This document shows, piece after piece, positions 29,173-37,463 of a stretch of DNA of 64,000 bases (positions are counted from its first letter, which is position 1; every line of letters starts with the position of its first letter). The DNA is from JAEUQQ01 sp963697285. GTDB lineage: Bacteria; Acidobacteriota; Vicinamibacteria; Vicinamibacterales; JAFNAJ01. The stretch spans positions 1,240,001-1,304,000 of the forward strand of contig CAVONI010000011.1 of NCBI GenBank assembly GCA_963697285.1, given 5' to 3'. A model generated the notes under the pieces. It searched no databases and was not told the origin of the DNA. It saw only the letters and a program-made list of their open reading frames with translations. Both the position numbers and the translations under genes were made by a program.

Positions 29173-29178
29173 ATTATA
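29173..29178 (-). promoter_or_regulatory. Possible -10 element for the M14 peptidase gene
   Basis: TATAAT reads on the minus strand 87 bp before the peptidase start, in the gap shared with the divergent lactate permease gene. No good -35 hexamer is seen at normal spacing. Confidence 0.35.
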
Positions 29179-29300
29179 GACGCTGCCGCCGCGTCGCGCC
29201 CTGCGGGCCGCAATGGTCGTTGTGTGGCATCATCTGCTCGCTCTTCGAACTGCACGTCAACGCCGCACGCGCGACACCGCGCCTGCCCTGGGGACCATCC

Positions 29301-30935
29301 ATGCCGTGGACGCAGGTCTACACGCCCATCGCCGACAACCTGTTCGTGTCGGCGCTCGTCGCCGCCATCCCCGTTGTCCTGCTGCTCGGCGCGCTGGCCT
29401 TCTTCCACGTGCGAGCGCACATGGCCGCACTGCTCGGGTTGGCGGCTGCGCTCGCCGTCGCCATCGTCGCCTACGGCATGCCGGCGCGCATGGCGGCCAT
29501 GTCGGCCGTGAACGGCGCGCTCTTCGGGTTGCTGCCGATCGGCTGGATCATCCTCAACGCCATCTTCGTCTTCGACATCAGCGTCAAGACCGGCAAGTTC
29601 GAGGTGGTGAAAGACACCATTGCGAACATCGGCGCCGACCGCCGCATCCAGGTGCTCCTGATCGGGTTCTCGTTCGGGGCGTTCATCGAGGGTGCCGCCG
29701 GGTTCGGCACGCCGGTGGCCATCTCGGCGGCCATGCTCATCGGCCTGGGCTTCAAGCCGCTCGCCGCTGCGGGTCTCGCGCTCATCGGTAACACCGCGCC
29801 GGTCGCCTACGGCGCCCTCGGCACGCCGATCATCACGCTGGCGACCGTCACCGGCTTGTCTGAGATGCACCTGTCGGCGATGGTCGGACGGCAACTGCCG
29901 TTCTTCTCGGTCCTCGTGCCCTTCTGGCTGGTGGCCGCCATGTCGGGCATCAAGGGCATGAAAGAAGTCTGGCCGGCGTGCCTCGTGGCGGGCGTCTCGT
30001 TCGCCATCCCGCAGTTCCTCGTGTCCAACTACCTCGGTCCGTCACTCGTCGACATCATCGCGGCCATCGTGTCGCTCGCCGCGACCGCGACCCTGCTCAA
30101 GTTCTGGCAACCCAGGGTCACCTGGCGCTTTCCCGACGAACGCGAGGTGGCCCACCCCGAGCGCGCGCACTACACCGGGGGCGAGGCGTTCAGTGCGTGG
30201 ATGCCCTGGATCGTGCTCTCGATCGTCGTGTTCGTCTGGGGACTCCCGGCGGTGAAGGCGTTCCTGAACGGCATCTGGGCCCCTGCCTTCGAGGTCCCCT
30301 GGCTGCACGCGCTCGTGCAGAAGGTGCCCCCGGTCGCCAAGGCGCCGTCGTTCGAAGACGCGAAGTACGTGTTCAACCTGTTCTCGGCCACCGGTACGGC
30401 GCTCCTGCTCACGGGCGTCGTGTCGGGCCTCCTGCTGCGGCAATCGGTGGGCGACCTGCTGAAGATCTACGTCGCCACGCTCGAGCGCGTCCGCTTCTCG
30501 CTGCTCACCATCGCCGCCATGCTGGCGCTCGGGTTCGTCACGCGCTACTCGGGTTCCGATTCCACCATGGGCCTCGCCTTCGCCTCGACCGGCGCGCTGT
30601 TTCCATTCTTCTCGCCGCTCCTGGGCTGGCTCGGCGTGGCGCTCACCGGCTCCGACACGTCGTCGAACGTGCTCTTCGGCAACCTCCAGGTGGTGTCGGC
30701 CCAGAAGCTCGGCATGTCTCCCATCCTCGCGGCGGCGGCGAACAGTTCGGGCGGCGTCATGGGCAAGATGATCGATGCGCAGTCGATCGTCGTGGCGGCC
30801 GTCGTGACGGGCGAGCACGGCAAGGAAGGCGTGATCCTGCGCTACGTCTTCTGGCACAGCCTGGTGCTCGCCTGCCTCGTGGGCGTGGTGGTGTTCCTGC
30901 AGCACCACGTGTTCTCGTGGATGATCCCGAACTAG
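29301..30935 (+). CDS. L-lactate permease family transporter
   Basis: 544 aa, about 13-14 membrane helices. The ATG at 29301 gives MPWTQVYTPIADNLFVSALV; an earlier in-frame start at 29220 has no better support. LctP-family signatures are visible: GFSFGAFIEGAAGFGTPVAI, NTAPVAYGALGTPI, GSDTSSNVLFGNLQ, and ANSSGGVMGKMIDAQSI. The family (PF02652) imports lactate or glycolate with protons. No lactate dehydrogenase genes are adjacent, so the substrate (lactate or glycolate) is not decided. It is transcribed divergently from the peptidase gene. Confidence 0.93.
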   Translation: MPWTQVYTPIADNLFVSALVAAIPVVLLLGALAFFHVRAHMAALLGLAAALAVAIVAYGMPARMAAMSAVNGALFGLLPIGWIILNAIFVFDISVKTGKFEVVKDTIANIGADRRIQVLLIGFSFGAFIEGAAGFGTPVAISAAMLIGLGFKPLAAAGLALIGNTAPVAYGALGTPIITLATVTGLSEMHLSAMVGRQLPFFSVLVPFWLVAAMSGIKGMKEVWPACLVAGVSFAIPQFLVSNYLGPSLVDIIAAIVSLAATATLLKFWQPRVTWRFPDEREVAHPERAHYTGGEAFSAWMPWIVLSIVVFVWGLPAVKAFLNGIWAPAFEVPWLHALVQKVPPVAKAPSFEDAKYVFNLFSATGTALLLTGVVSGLLLRQSVGDLLKIYVATLERVRFSLLTIAAMLALGFVTRYSGSDSTMGLAFASTGALFPFFSPLLGWLGVALTGSDTSSNVLFGNLQVVSAQKLGMSPILAAAANSSGGVMGKMIDAQSIVVAAVVTGEHGKEGVILRYVFWHSLVLACLVGVVVFLQHHVFSWMIPN

Positions 30936-31088
30936 CGCAGCGGGCTGGACGCGCGCACGAGGCGGGCACGCCGGGAGCACCGCGCCATCCCGATCCGCTC
31001 ACCCGCGTTTGGAGCCATACTGTCGGTGTCAGCGAGTCGCGACCCACGGCCACCAGGCCACGCGCACTCGCCTGGAGGATCGACTCCC

Positions 31089-31361
31089 ATGGCCACGACA
31101 GCGGCGCACCTCCCCGGACGCAACGACCCCTGTCACTGCGGGTCGGGCCGGAAGTACAAGCAGTGTTGTCTCGCCAAGGACGAGGCTGCCGATCGGGCGG
31201 CCCACGAGAAACTGGCGGCCGACACGCACCTGCCGACCACCGAGCCCCCGCCCACGGCGCGCGCGCCCAAGCACCAGACGCACCAGCCGTGGAAGCAACA
31301 GGGCTCGACGCACGGCTTCGTGCCCAAGGTGCGGACGCCGCGGAAGGTGGGCGGCAGCTAG
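31089..31361 (+). CDS. SEC-C motif small protein
   Basis: 90 aa from the ATG at 31089 (GGAGG eleven bases upstream). Residues 10-27 are the zinc-binding SEC-C motif (GRNDPCHCGSGRKYKQCC) as found at the C-terminus of SecA. The remainder is low-complexity, Pro/Thr/Lys-rich, ending VRTPRKVGGS. Short SEC-C proteins probably bind zinc and may contact ribosomes or SecB. The next gene, a ribosome-rescue factor, begins 32 bp downstream, so a translation-related role is plausible but inferred. Confidence 0.8.
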   Translation: MATTAAHLPGRNDPCHCGSGRKYKQCCLAKDEAADRAAHEKLAADTHLPTTEPPPTARAPKHQTHQPWKQQGSTHGFVPKVRTPRKVGGS

Positions 31362-31393
31362 GAGGCTCGCTGGGCGCCGCGTTCCGGGACAGA

Positions 31394-31810
31394 ATGGCAG
31401 TCGTGGACCAGGCCGAGCTCGAGCGGTGGACCGAGGAACGCTTCGTTCGGGCGTCGGGGCCCGGCGGCCAGAACGTCAACAAGGTGGCGACGGCGGTTGA
31501 ACTGCGGTTCGACCTCGGCGCGTCGGCTCTCCCTGACGATGTCAAGGCACGGCTCGCCACGCTGGCGGGTTCTCGCCTGACGCAAGACGGCATCCTCGTC
31601 ATCGACAGCCGTGAGCACCGCACGCAGGCGCGCAACCGTGCAGCGGCGTGGGAGCGTCTCACCGAGTTCATCGAACGCGCGTCGCGGCGCCCGCGCACGC
31701 GACGTGCGACCACGCCCGGACGGGCCGCACGCGAACGGCGGCTCCTCGACAAGAAGTTGCGCAGCACGGTCAAGGCCGGGCGCGGGAGCGGAGGCGGCCA
31801 CGACGAGTAG
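31394..31810 (+). CDS. arfB: Ribosome-rescue peptidyl-tRNA hydrolase ArfB (YaeJ)
   Basis: 138 aa. The catalytic GGQ motif is at residues 24-26 in SGPGGQNVNKVATAVELRFD, as in class-I release factors, and the protein ends with the basic tail (ARERRLLDKKLRSTVKAGRG) that ArfB inserts into the empty mRNA channel. It frees stalled ribosomes by hydrolysing peptidyl-tRNA when no stop codon is present. Length matches the family (about 140 aa). A GGxGQ context and the LTQDGILVIDSREHRTQARN segment are diagnostic. It overlaps no gene; the following MFS frame opens within its 3' end but its start was placed after the stop. Confidence 0.92.
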   Translation: MAVVDQAELERWTEERFVRASGPGGQNVNKVATAVELRFDLGASALPDDVKARLATLAGSRLTQDGILVIDSREHRTQARNRAAAWERLTEFIERASRRPRTRRATTPGRAARERRLLDKKLRSTVKAGRGSGGGHDE

Positions 31811-31838
31811 TGCGCCTTCGCCTTCGACCGGTCACCCC

Positions 31839-33230
31839 GTGCGCGGGCGTTACACGTCGCAGGAGCGCACGGCGCTCACGGTGGCGTCGCTCACCTCGTT
31901 CCTGACGCCGTTCATGGGCGCCGCCGTCAACGTGGCACTGCCCTCACTCGCGCGAGACCTCGACCTCGACGCGCTGCAACTGGGCTGGGTGGCGACCATC
32001 TTCCTGCTCGCTGCCGGCATGTGCCTGGTGCCCTTCGGGAAATGGGCCGACCTGGTCGGGCGGAAGCGCGTGCTCACCTGGGGGATCGTCACGTACGGCG
32101 TCGGCTCGGCGTTGTCGGCCATCGCGCCCTCGTTCGCCACGCTGCTCGCCGCGCGGGCCGTGCAGGGCCTGGGCGGCGCCATGATGTTCGGGACGGGTGT
32201 CGCCGTCCTGACGTCGGTCTTTCCGCCGCCTGCGCGGGGCGCGGCACTCGGCATCAACGTCGCAGCCGTGTACCTCGGACTCTCGCTCGGCCCCGTCCTC
32301 GGCGGCCTGCTCACCGAGCAGTTCGGATGGCGCAGCGTCTTCCACGTCAACGTGCTGCTTGCCGCCTTCACCGCGTTCGTGGTGACCACGCGGCTCGAAG
32401 GTGAGTGGGCGCAGCCGCGCCGCGAGCCGTTCGACCTGGCGGGATCGATCATCTACGCGTCGGCGCTGGGAACGCTCATGTACGGATTCTCGCGTCCGCC
32501 GTCGCTCGAGGCGTTGGCGTGGATCGGTGCCGGCCTGGCGACGCTCGGCCTGTTCGTGGCGTTCGAGCGCAGGGTCGAGTTCCCCGTGCTCGACGTGAGC
32601 CTCTTTACCGACAACCGCGTGTTCGGCCTGTCGAACCTGGCGGCCCTGATCAACTACGCCGCGACGTTCGCCGTCGGGTTCCTGCTGAGCTTGTTCCTGC
32701 AATACGTGCAAGGGCTCTCGCCCCGCACGGCGGGGCTCGTGCTCCTCTGCCAACCCGTCGTGCAGGTGCTGGTGTCACCGCTCGCCGGCAGGCTGTCGGA
32801 TCGTGTCGAGCCTCGGCTGGTGGCATCGGCGGGCATGCTGCTCACGATCGCCGGGTTGCTGCTGCTCGTGCCGATCCGCGCCGACACGCCGATGGCCCAC
32901 ATCGTGATCGCGCTGGCGGTGCTGGGGATGGGGTTCGGGCTGTTCTCGTCGCCGAACACGAACGCGGTCATGGGCGCGGTCATCCAGGCGCGCTATGGCG
33001 TGGCCGCCGCCGCCCTCGCGACCATGCGCCTCACCGGGCAGATGTTCAGCCTGGGCCTCGCCATGATGCTCCTGTCGGCGTTCGTGGGGCCGGCGACCGT
33101 GCTCACGGACAACCCTGCCGGACTGGTCGGCGCCGCGCGCGCGGCCTTTGGCGTGTTCGCCGCCCTCTGCGCCCTGGGAACCGTCGCGTCCATGGCGAGG
33201 GGCACGTCGATGATCGAGCGTCGCGCCTGA
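31839..33230 (+). CDS. DHA2-type (14-helix) MFS drug efflux transporter
   Basis: 463 aa if it starts at the GTG at 31839; no ATG is available before the first helix, so the start is uncertain. MFS motif A appears as GKWADLVGRKRVL and motif C as GINVAAVYLGLSLGPVLGGLLTE, the latter typical of drug/H+ antiporters of the EmrB/QacA group. About 13-14 helices fit the length. It lies 28 bp after arfB on the same strand. Substrate cannot be told from sequence. An outward pump for a toxic compound is the usual role. Confidence 0.85.
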   Translation: MRGRYTSQERTALTVASLTSFLTPFMGAAVNVALPSLARDLDLDALQLGWVATIFLLAAGMCLVPFGKWADLVGRKRVLTWGIVTYGVGSALSAIAPSFATLLAARAVQGLGGAMMFGTGVAVLTSVFPPPARGAALGINVAAVYLGLSLGPVLGGLLTEQFGWRSVFHVNVLLAAFTAFVVTTRLEGEWAQPRREPFDLAGSIIYASALGTLMYGFSRPPSLEALAWIGAGLATLGLFVAFERRVEFPVLDVSLFTDNRVFGLSNLAALINYAATFAVGFLLSLFLQYVQGLSPRTAGLVLLCQPVVQVLVSPLAGRLSDRVEPRLVASAGMLLTIAGLLLLVPIRADTPMAHIVIALAVLGMGFGLFSSPNTNAVMGAVIQARYGVAAAALATMRLTGQMFSLGLAMMLLSAFVGPATVLTDNPAGLVGAARAAFGVFAALCALGTVASMARGTSMIERRA

Positions 33231-33357
33231 CACGCAGCCTGGTCATTGCGCACGTCGCACGGATCTGGCCAGTGACTCACGAGACTCATCCTGGCCACTC
33301 CATTCACTGACATCGCCTACTGACGGGCTGGCGCCGCACTGACATCACGACACGCTG

Positions 33358-33386
33358 TTGCACACCGCGCACCCGCCTGCTAGAGT
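33358..33386 (+). promoter_or_regulatory. Putative sigma-70-like promoter for the subtilase/ATP-grasp unit
   Basis: TTGCAC at 33358-33363, a 17-bp spacer and TAGAGT at 33381-33386 form a good vegetative promoter match. Transcription would start near 33393, giving a leader of about 57 bases before the ATG at 33450. Confidence 0.5.
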
Positions 33387-33449
33387 CCTGTTCTCACTCC
33401 CCGTCGCGCTACCTCCCCAGAGCGCCTGTTGACGCGAGGTGTCGGCACC

Positions 33450-33716
33450 ATGCGCATCACGGTTCACTTGACCCCGGACGCCACTCGTCTCGTGCGCTCA
33501 CCACGATCGCGGAGTGCGAAGCGTGCCGTGCTCGCGTGGCTCGATGCGCCGCTGACGCCCGTGCACGCCGACACGTCTGACCGTACGCTCGCGGCGTTCT
33601 TCGAGATCACGGTCGACGATCCTGCCGAAGCGACCCGCCTCGTCGAGCGACTTCTGGCCGATCCAGCGGTCGACGGCGCTTACATCAAACCTGACGACGA
33701 ACTCCCGTCGATGTGA
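33450..33716 (+). CDS. Free-standing subtilase prodomain-like small protein
   Basis: 88 aa from the ATG at 33450 (GAGG upstream; a TTG at 33429 is a weaker option). No signal peptide. The C-terminal half, LAAFFEITVDDPAEATRLVERLLADPAVDGAYIKPDDELPSM in outline, closely matches the segment before the catalytic domain of the subtilase encoded 68 bp downstream (LSVFYKVEAPAARL, then SVEAAYVKPPAEPPM). Prodomains of subtilases (I9-like) fold the enzyme and inhibit it until cleaved. This protein may be a separate inhibitor or chaperone for the protease, or a decoy substrate. The similarity is read directly; the function is inferred. Confidence 0.7.
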   Translation: MRITVHLTPDATRLVRSPRSRSAKRAVLAWLDAPLTPVHADTSDRTLAAFFEITVDDPAEATRLVERLLADPAVDGAYIKPDDELPSM

Positions 33717-33784
33717 CGCACGTGACGTAGCGACGTACTCCACTTACGTGGTCTGACATTGCAGCGGAGCTGCAAGGAGGGCGT

Positions 33785-35752
33785 ATGGCCAAGAAGAGAC
33801 CGACCCGAAAGCCAGCTACCACACGCGGCGGAGGTTCGTCCGCCGCCGCCGAAGGCTCTGAGTTGATTGTCATCGCCAAGCCGGCTGCGGCGCTGCGCGC
33901 GCGGCGCGGCGGGTCAGAGGTGGCGTCGATGTCGGGTGCCGACGTGAGCGCCCTCGCGCGCATCGTCGGCCCGAACGTCCGCCTGGTGCCGCTCTTTGGC
34001 AACGAGGATCGCCTGATCGCGCGCGCCGCAAGCGCTGCCGCGGATTCTGGTCGCGGCGGCCCGGATCTCTCGGTGTTCTACAAGGTCGAAGCGCCCGCGG
34101 CCAGGCTCCAGGCGCTCGCCGACCAGTTGCGGCAGCAGGACTCGGTCGAGGCGGCCTACGTCAAGCCGCCCGCCGAGCCTCCGATGATCAACGAGGGCAC
34201 GCCGCCTGACCCGAACGACGCGCCGCCCGTCACGCCGAACTTCACCGCCAGCCAGGTCTACCTGGGTCCCGCGCCCGCGGGAATCGAGGCGCTCTGGGCG
34301 CACACGCAACAGGGCGGAAAGGGCAACGGGATCCGCGTCATCGACATCGAGGGCGCGTGGCGGTTCGACCACGAAGACCTCACGCAGGTCCAGGGCGGCG
34401 TCGTCGGTGGCACGCAGAGCACTGACATCGGATGGCGCGACCACGGCACCGCGGTCATCGGCGTGTTCGGCGGCGACGAGAACGGTTTCGGCGTGACTGG
34501 CATCTCACCCAATGCCAACACGCGCGCGATCTCGATCTTCGGCGCCGGGCAGGGGTCAGCCAAGTCGATCCGCGATGCAGCCGACTTGCTGAGCGCGGGA
34601 GACATCATCCTGATCGAGCTGCACCGGCCGGGTCCCCGCCACAACTTCCAGACGCGGCAGGATCAGGCCGGCTACATCGCCGTCGAGTGGTGGGAAGACG
34701 ACTGGGCGGCCATCCGGTACGCGACCAACAAGGGCGTCATCGTGGTCGAGGCAGCCGGCAATGGCGCCGAGAATCTCGACGATGGGATCTACAGCGTGAA
34801 ACCGGCGGGCTTCCCCGCGGCCTGGACGAACCCGTTCAACCGGTCGAATCGCGACTCCGGCGCCATCATCGTCGGCGCCGGCGCGCCGCCTCCGGGCACG
34901 CACGGTCGCGACCACGGGCCCGACCGATCGCGTCTCGCGTTCTCCAACTACGGCGCCCTCGTCGATGCGCAAGGGTGGGGCCGCGAGGTGACGACAACGG
35001 GCTACGGATGGCTGCAGGGCGGCGCCGACGAGAGGCTCTGGTACACCGATCAGTTCAGTGGCACCTCGAGCGCCTCTCCCGTCGTCGTCGGCGCCGTGGC
35101 CTGCGTGCAGGGCAATCGCAAGGCCAAGGGTCTCGCGCTCTTCACGCCCGCGCAGATGCGCAACAAGCTGCGCACGACAGGCAGCCCGCAGACCGACGCG
35201 CCGGGGCGCCCCGCCACCCAGCGCATCGGCAATCGGCCGAACCTCAAGTCGATCCTCGGCATCGTGAAGCCGATCAAGGAATTCACCAAGGAAGTGGCAA
35301 AGGAGAAGATCGAGATCAAGGAGGTCAAGGAGAAGCCCGAGAAGGCCGAGGTCAAGGAGATCAAGGAGAAGGTCGAGACCAAGGAAGTGGTCAAGGAGAA
35401 AGTCGAGATCAAGGAGCAGATCGAGAAGCAGATCGACAAGCAACTCGAGAAACGGGTCGAGAAGCAGTTCGACAAGCAACTCGAGAAGCAGTTCGACAAG
35501 CAGATCGAGAAGCAACGCGAGGGTGGTGGGTTCGGCACGATGGCGCCAGCCGAATCCATCGAGGCGCGTCTCGGCGCGCTGGAAGCGGCAGTCACCCAGA
35601 TCGCGCACTTCATCTCGGGCGAACTCCGGCCCGATCTCAGTCGCGGTGCACTGTCGGGCGAACAGGACCTCGTGGGCACGCAGCAGGAACTGGATGCAGC
35701 GGGCAAAGCGGCCAAGGACAGCAAGGATCTGGAGAAGCTGGGAGAACAGTAG
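33785..35752 (+). CDS. S8 subtilisin-like protease with Lys/Glu-rich repeat tail, no signal peptide
   Basis: 655 aa; AGGAGG lies a few bases before the ATG. The N-terminus MAKKRPTRKP is basic and has no hydrophobic segment. Residues 60-135 are a prodomain-like region ending SVEAAYVKPP. Catalytic residues are clear: D187 (VIDIEGAW), H220 (RDHGTAVIG), oxyanion N326 (AAGNG) and S428 (GTSSASP). From residue 500 the sequence becomes a long Lys/Glu tract, and 547-577 is a tetrapeptide repeat of the form (E/D)-K-(Q/R)-hydrophobic, likely a long charged helix. A C-terminal part (590-655) follows. The stop is 3 bp before the next start. How it leaves the cell, if it does, is not shown. Confidence 0.9.
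   Translation: MAKKRPTRKPATTRGGGSSAAAEGSELIVIAKPAAALRARRGGSEVASMSGADVSALARIVGPNVRLVPLFGNEDRLIARAASAAADSGRGGPDLSVFYKVEAPAARLQALADQLRQQDSVEAAYVKPPAEPPMINEGTPPDPNDAPPVTPNFTASQVYLGPAPAGIEALWAHTQQGGKGNGIRVIDIEGAWRFDHEDLTQVQGGVVGGTQSTDIGWRDHGTAVIGVFGGDENGFGVTGISPNANTRAISIFGAGQGSAKSIRDAADLLSAGDIILIELHRPGPRHNFQTRQDQAGYIAVEWWEDDWAAIRYATNKGVIVVEAAGNGAENLDDGIYSVKPAGFPAAWTNPFNRSNRDSGAIIVGAGAPPPGTHGRDHGPDRSRLAFSNYGALVDAQGWGREVTTTGYGWLQGGADERLWYTDQFSGTSSASPVVVGAVACVQGNRKAKGLALFTPAQMRNKLRTTGSPQTDAPGRPATQRIGNRPNLKSILGIVKPIKEFTKEVAKEKIEIKEVKEKPEKAEVKEIKEKVETKEVVKEKVEIKEQIEKQIDKQLEKRVEKQFDKQLEKQFDKQIEKQREGGGFGTMAPAESIEARLGALEAAVTQIAHFISGELRPDLSRGALSGEQDLVGTQQELDAAGKAAKDSKDLEKLGEQ
35423..35515 (+). repeat. Tetrapeptide-repeat coding tract in the subtilase tail
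   Basis: Nearly eight copies of a 12-bp unit encode (E/D)-K-(Q/R)-(I/L/V/F). The copies are not identical at DNA level, so this is an old, selected repeat and not a fresh slippage product. A four-residue period with acidic-basic pairs favours a single stable alpha-helix. Confidence 0.8.
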
Positions 35753-35755
35753 CGC

Positions 35756-36487
35756 GTGTGGCTGCTGCTCTGCACGTCTGACGACCATCCCGCGCTCTGG
35801 GCCGCCGACCGGCTCAGGGCGCGGGGCCTGTCACCGCTCGTGGTGCTGACACCGGAACTCCTCCACTACAGCTTCCGGTGGCAGCATCGTCTCGGCAACG
35901 AGGATCCCCCGTCGGTGGAGTTCACGCTGGCGGATGGGCGCGTGATCCGGAGCGCAGCGATCAGGGGTGTGCTCAATCGGATCGCGAGCCTGTCACCTCA
36001 CCTCGTCAGTCACCTGGCCGCTGGCGACCAGTCCTACGCACTGCAGGAATGGACGGCGCTGCATATCAGCTGGCTGTCAGCCCTGCAGGTCCCCGTGTTG
36101 AACCGGCCGGTGATGCAGGGACTCTGCGGGGCGTGGCGGCACGCGTCGGAGTGGACATGGCTCGCAGGGCAGGCAGGCCTGCGCACTGCGCCGTTCAGGC
36201 AGGACGGATCGATCGGGATCGCGCACCAGCCGTTGCCTGCCCGATACGGCGCCGGGCAACCACGAGCGGTGGTCGTCGTCGACGGCCGCGTGGTGGGACC
36301 CGCGCTTTCACCAGGCACCGCCGCGGCATGTGCGGCGTTGGGACGGCTGTCGGACACGCGCCTGCTCGGCATCGAGCTCCACCCGGCAACCGGCGCGTTC
36401 GTCAGCGCAACACCGCGACCTGACCTTCGGCCCGGCGGTGAAGCGCTCGTCACCGTGCTGCACGAGGCGCTGACCGGCCATGCCTGA
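35756..36487 (+). CDS. Degenerate ATP-grasp-like protein paired with an ATP-grasp ligase
   Basis: 243 aa from the GTG at 35756, three bases after the subtilase stop and overlapping the next gene by 8 bp, so it is tightly coupled. The first 150 residues resemble the pre-ATP-grasp part of the following protein: an N-terminal strand-helix unit, DGRVIRS..IRGVLNRIASLS, and VPVLNRPV...LAGQAGLRTAPF. The C-terminal segment LLGIELHPATGAFVSATPRP (204-222) aligns by eye with the ligase motif FAGIDIKVAPDGEVYCFEVNP of its partner, but the metal-binding Glu-X-Asn is lost and the central ATP-binding part is mostly missing. It is probably a non-catalytic partner. No family name was recognised. Confidence 0.6.
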   Translation: MWLLLCTSDDHPALWAADRLRARGLSPLVVLTPELLHYSFRWQHRLGNEDPPSVEFTLADGRVIRSAAIRGVLNRIASLSPHLVSHLAAGDQSYALQEWTALHISWLSALQVPVLNRPVMQGLCGAWRHASEWTWLAGQAGLRTAPFRQDGSIGIAHQPLPARYGAGQPRAVVVVDGRVVGPALSPGTAAACAALGRLSDTRLLGIELHPATGAFVSATPRPDLRPGGEALVTVLHEALTGHA

Positions 36488-37418
36488 TCTCGTGCTGCTC
36501 TGCGGCATCCCCACCGAGTCGCCCATCGCATTCGTGCGAGAACGCCTCGTGGAACTCGGCGTCCCCCACGCCGTCGTCTCGCAGCGTGCCTTCGAACGCA
36601 CGCCGTTCTGGTACGAAATCCAGGGCGAGCGACTCGTTGGACGCCTGCACGTCGATGGCGTCGAGTATTCACTCGACGACGTCGCGGCGGTCTACATCCG
36701 CCTGATGGACGAGCAGCACCTGCCAGAACTGTCGGGCGAGCCGGCGGGCTCACCGCGGCGGTTGCACGCGCGAGCGTGGCACGACGCCTTGCTCAGGTGG
36801 TGCGAGATCGCGCCGGTGCGCGTCGTCAACCGCGTTGCCTCGATGGCGTCGAACTGCTCGAAGCCCTTTCAGGCGCAGGCCATCCTGCGACACGGCTTTC
36901 GCATTCCAGAGACGCTCATCACCAGCGACCCGGACGCGGTGCGCGACTTCGCGCGGGCCGTCGGCCGTGTCATCTACAAGTCGATCAGCGGGATACGCTC
37001 GGTCGTGCGTGAACTCGACGTCGCCGACCTGGAGCGGCTCGACCAGATTCGCTGGTGCCCCGTGCAGTTCCAGGCGTTTGTCGACGGGCGCAACCTGAGG
37101 GTCCACACGGTGGACGACAGCGTGTTCGCGACGGCGATCACGACCGGCGCCACCGACTACCGCTACGCGCAGCGCCAGGTCGGCGAACCAGCCGCACTCG
37201 AGGCGGTGGAGGTGACCGACGATCTCGCCGAGCGATGCGTGGCACTCGCCCGGGACCTCGATCTGCCGTTCGCCGGGATCGACATCAAGGTCGCCCCCGA
37301 CGGCGAGGTGTACTGCTTCGAGGTCAACCCGAGCCCTGCCTACGCCTACTACGAATCGCAGACGGGACAGCCAATCTCGGTGGCCCTCGCGAGATACCTC
37401 GCAGGAACGGCGACGTAG
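36480..37418 (+). CDS. RimK/MvdD-like ATP-grasp ligase
   Basis: 312 aa. The ATP-grasp fold is shown by a lysine strand (VIYKSISG, K167), the KYP-like VQFQAFVDGRNLRVHTV region, GIDIKV (266-271) and the metal site FEVNPSP (E281, N283). The N-terminal 140 residues are a pre-ATP-grasp domain (VAAVYIRLMDEQ, VVNRVASMASNCSKPFQAQAI). The closest general types are RimK, which adds glutamates, and the ligases that form side-chain links in graspetides (microviridin-type peptides). The gene overlaps its degenerate partner and is third after the subtilase. A ligase coupled to a protease suggests modification of a protein or peptide tail. The substrate is unknown; the subtilase tail or the 88-aa protein are candidates by position only. 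Confidence 0.75.
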   Translation: MPDLVLLCGIPTESPIAFVRERLVELGVPHAVVSQRAFERTPFWYEIQGERLVGRLHVDGVEYSLDDVAAVYIRLMDEQHLPELSGEPAGSPRRLHARAWHDALLRWCEIAPVRVVNRVASMASNCSKPFQAQAILRHGFRIPETLITSDPDAVRDFARAVGRVIYKSISGIRSVVRELDVADLERLDQIRWCPVQFQAFVDGRNLRVHTVDDSVFATAITTGATDYRYAQRQVGEPAALEAVEVTDDLAERCVALARDLDLPFAGIDIKVAPDGEVYCFEVNPSPAYAYYESQTGQPISVALARYLAGTAT

Positions 37419-37463
37419 GCGGACGCGCGAGTCGCAGCTCGCGCCGCGACGACTGACGGCTGC

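Noticed and set aside
34556..35788. Minus-strand Leu/Asp-rich frame opposite the subtilase tail
   Set aside because: Mirror image of the Lys/Glu repeat; the leucine repeats are only the complement of Lys/Glu/Gln codons.
33785..37418. A known graspetide (microviridin) cluster
   Set aside because: No precursor with the typical core motif and no dedicated transporter with peptidase domain were found; only the ligase type is shared.
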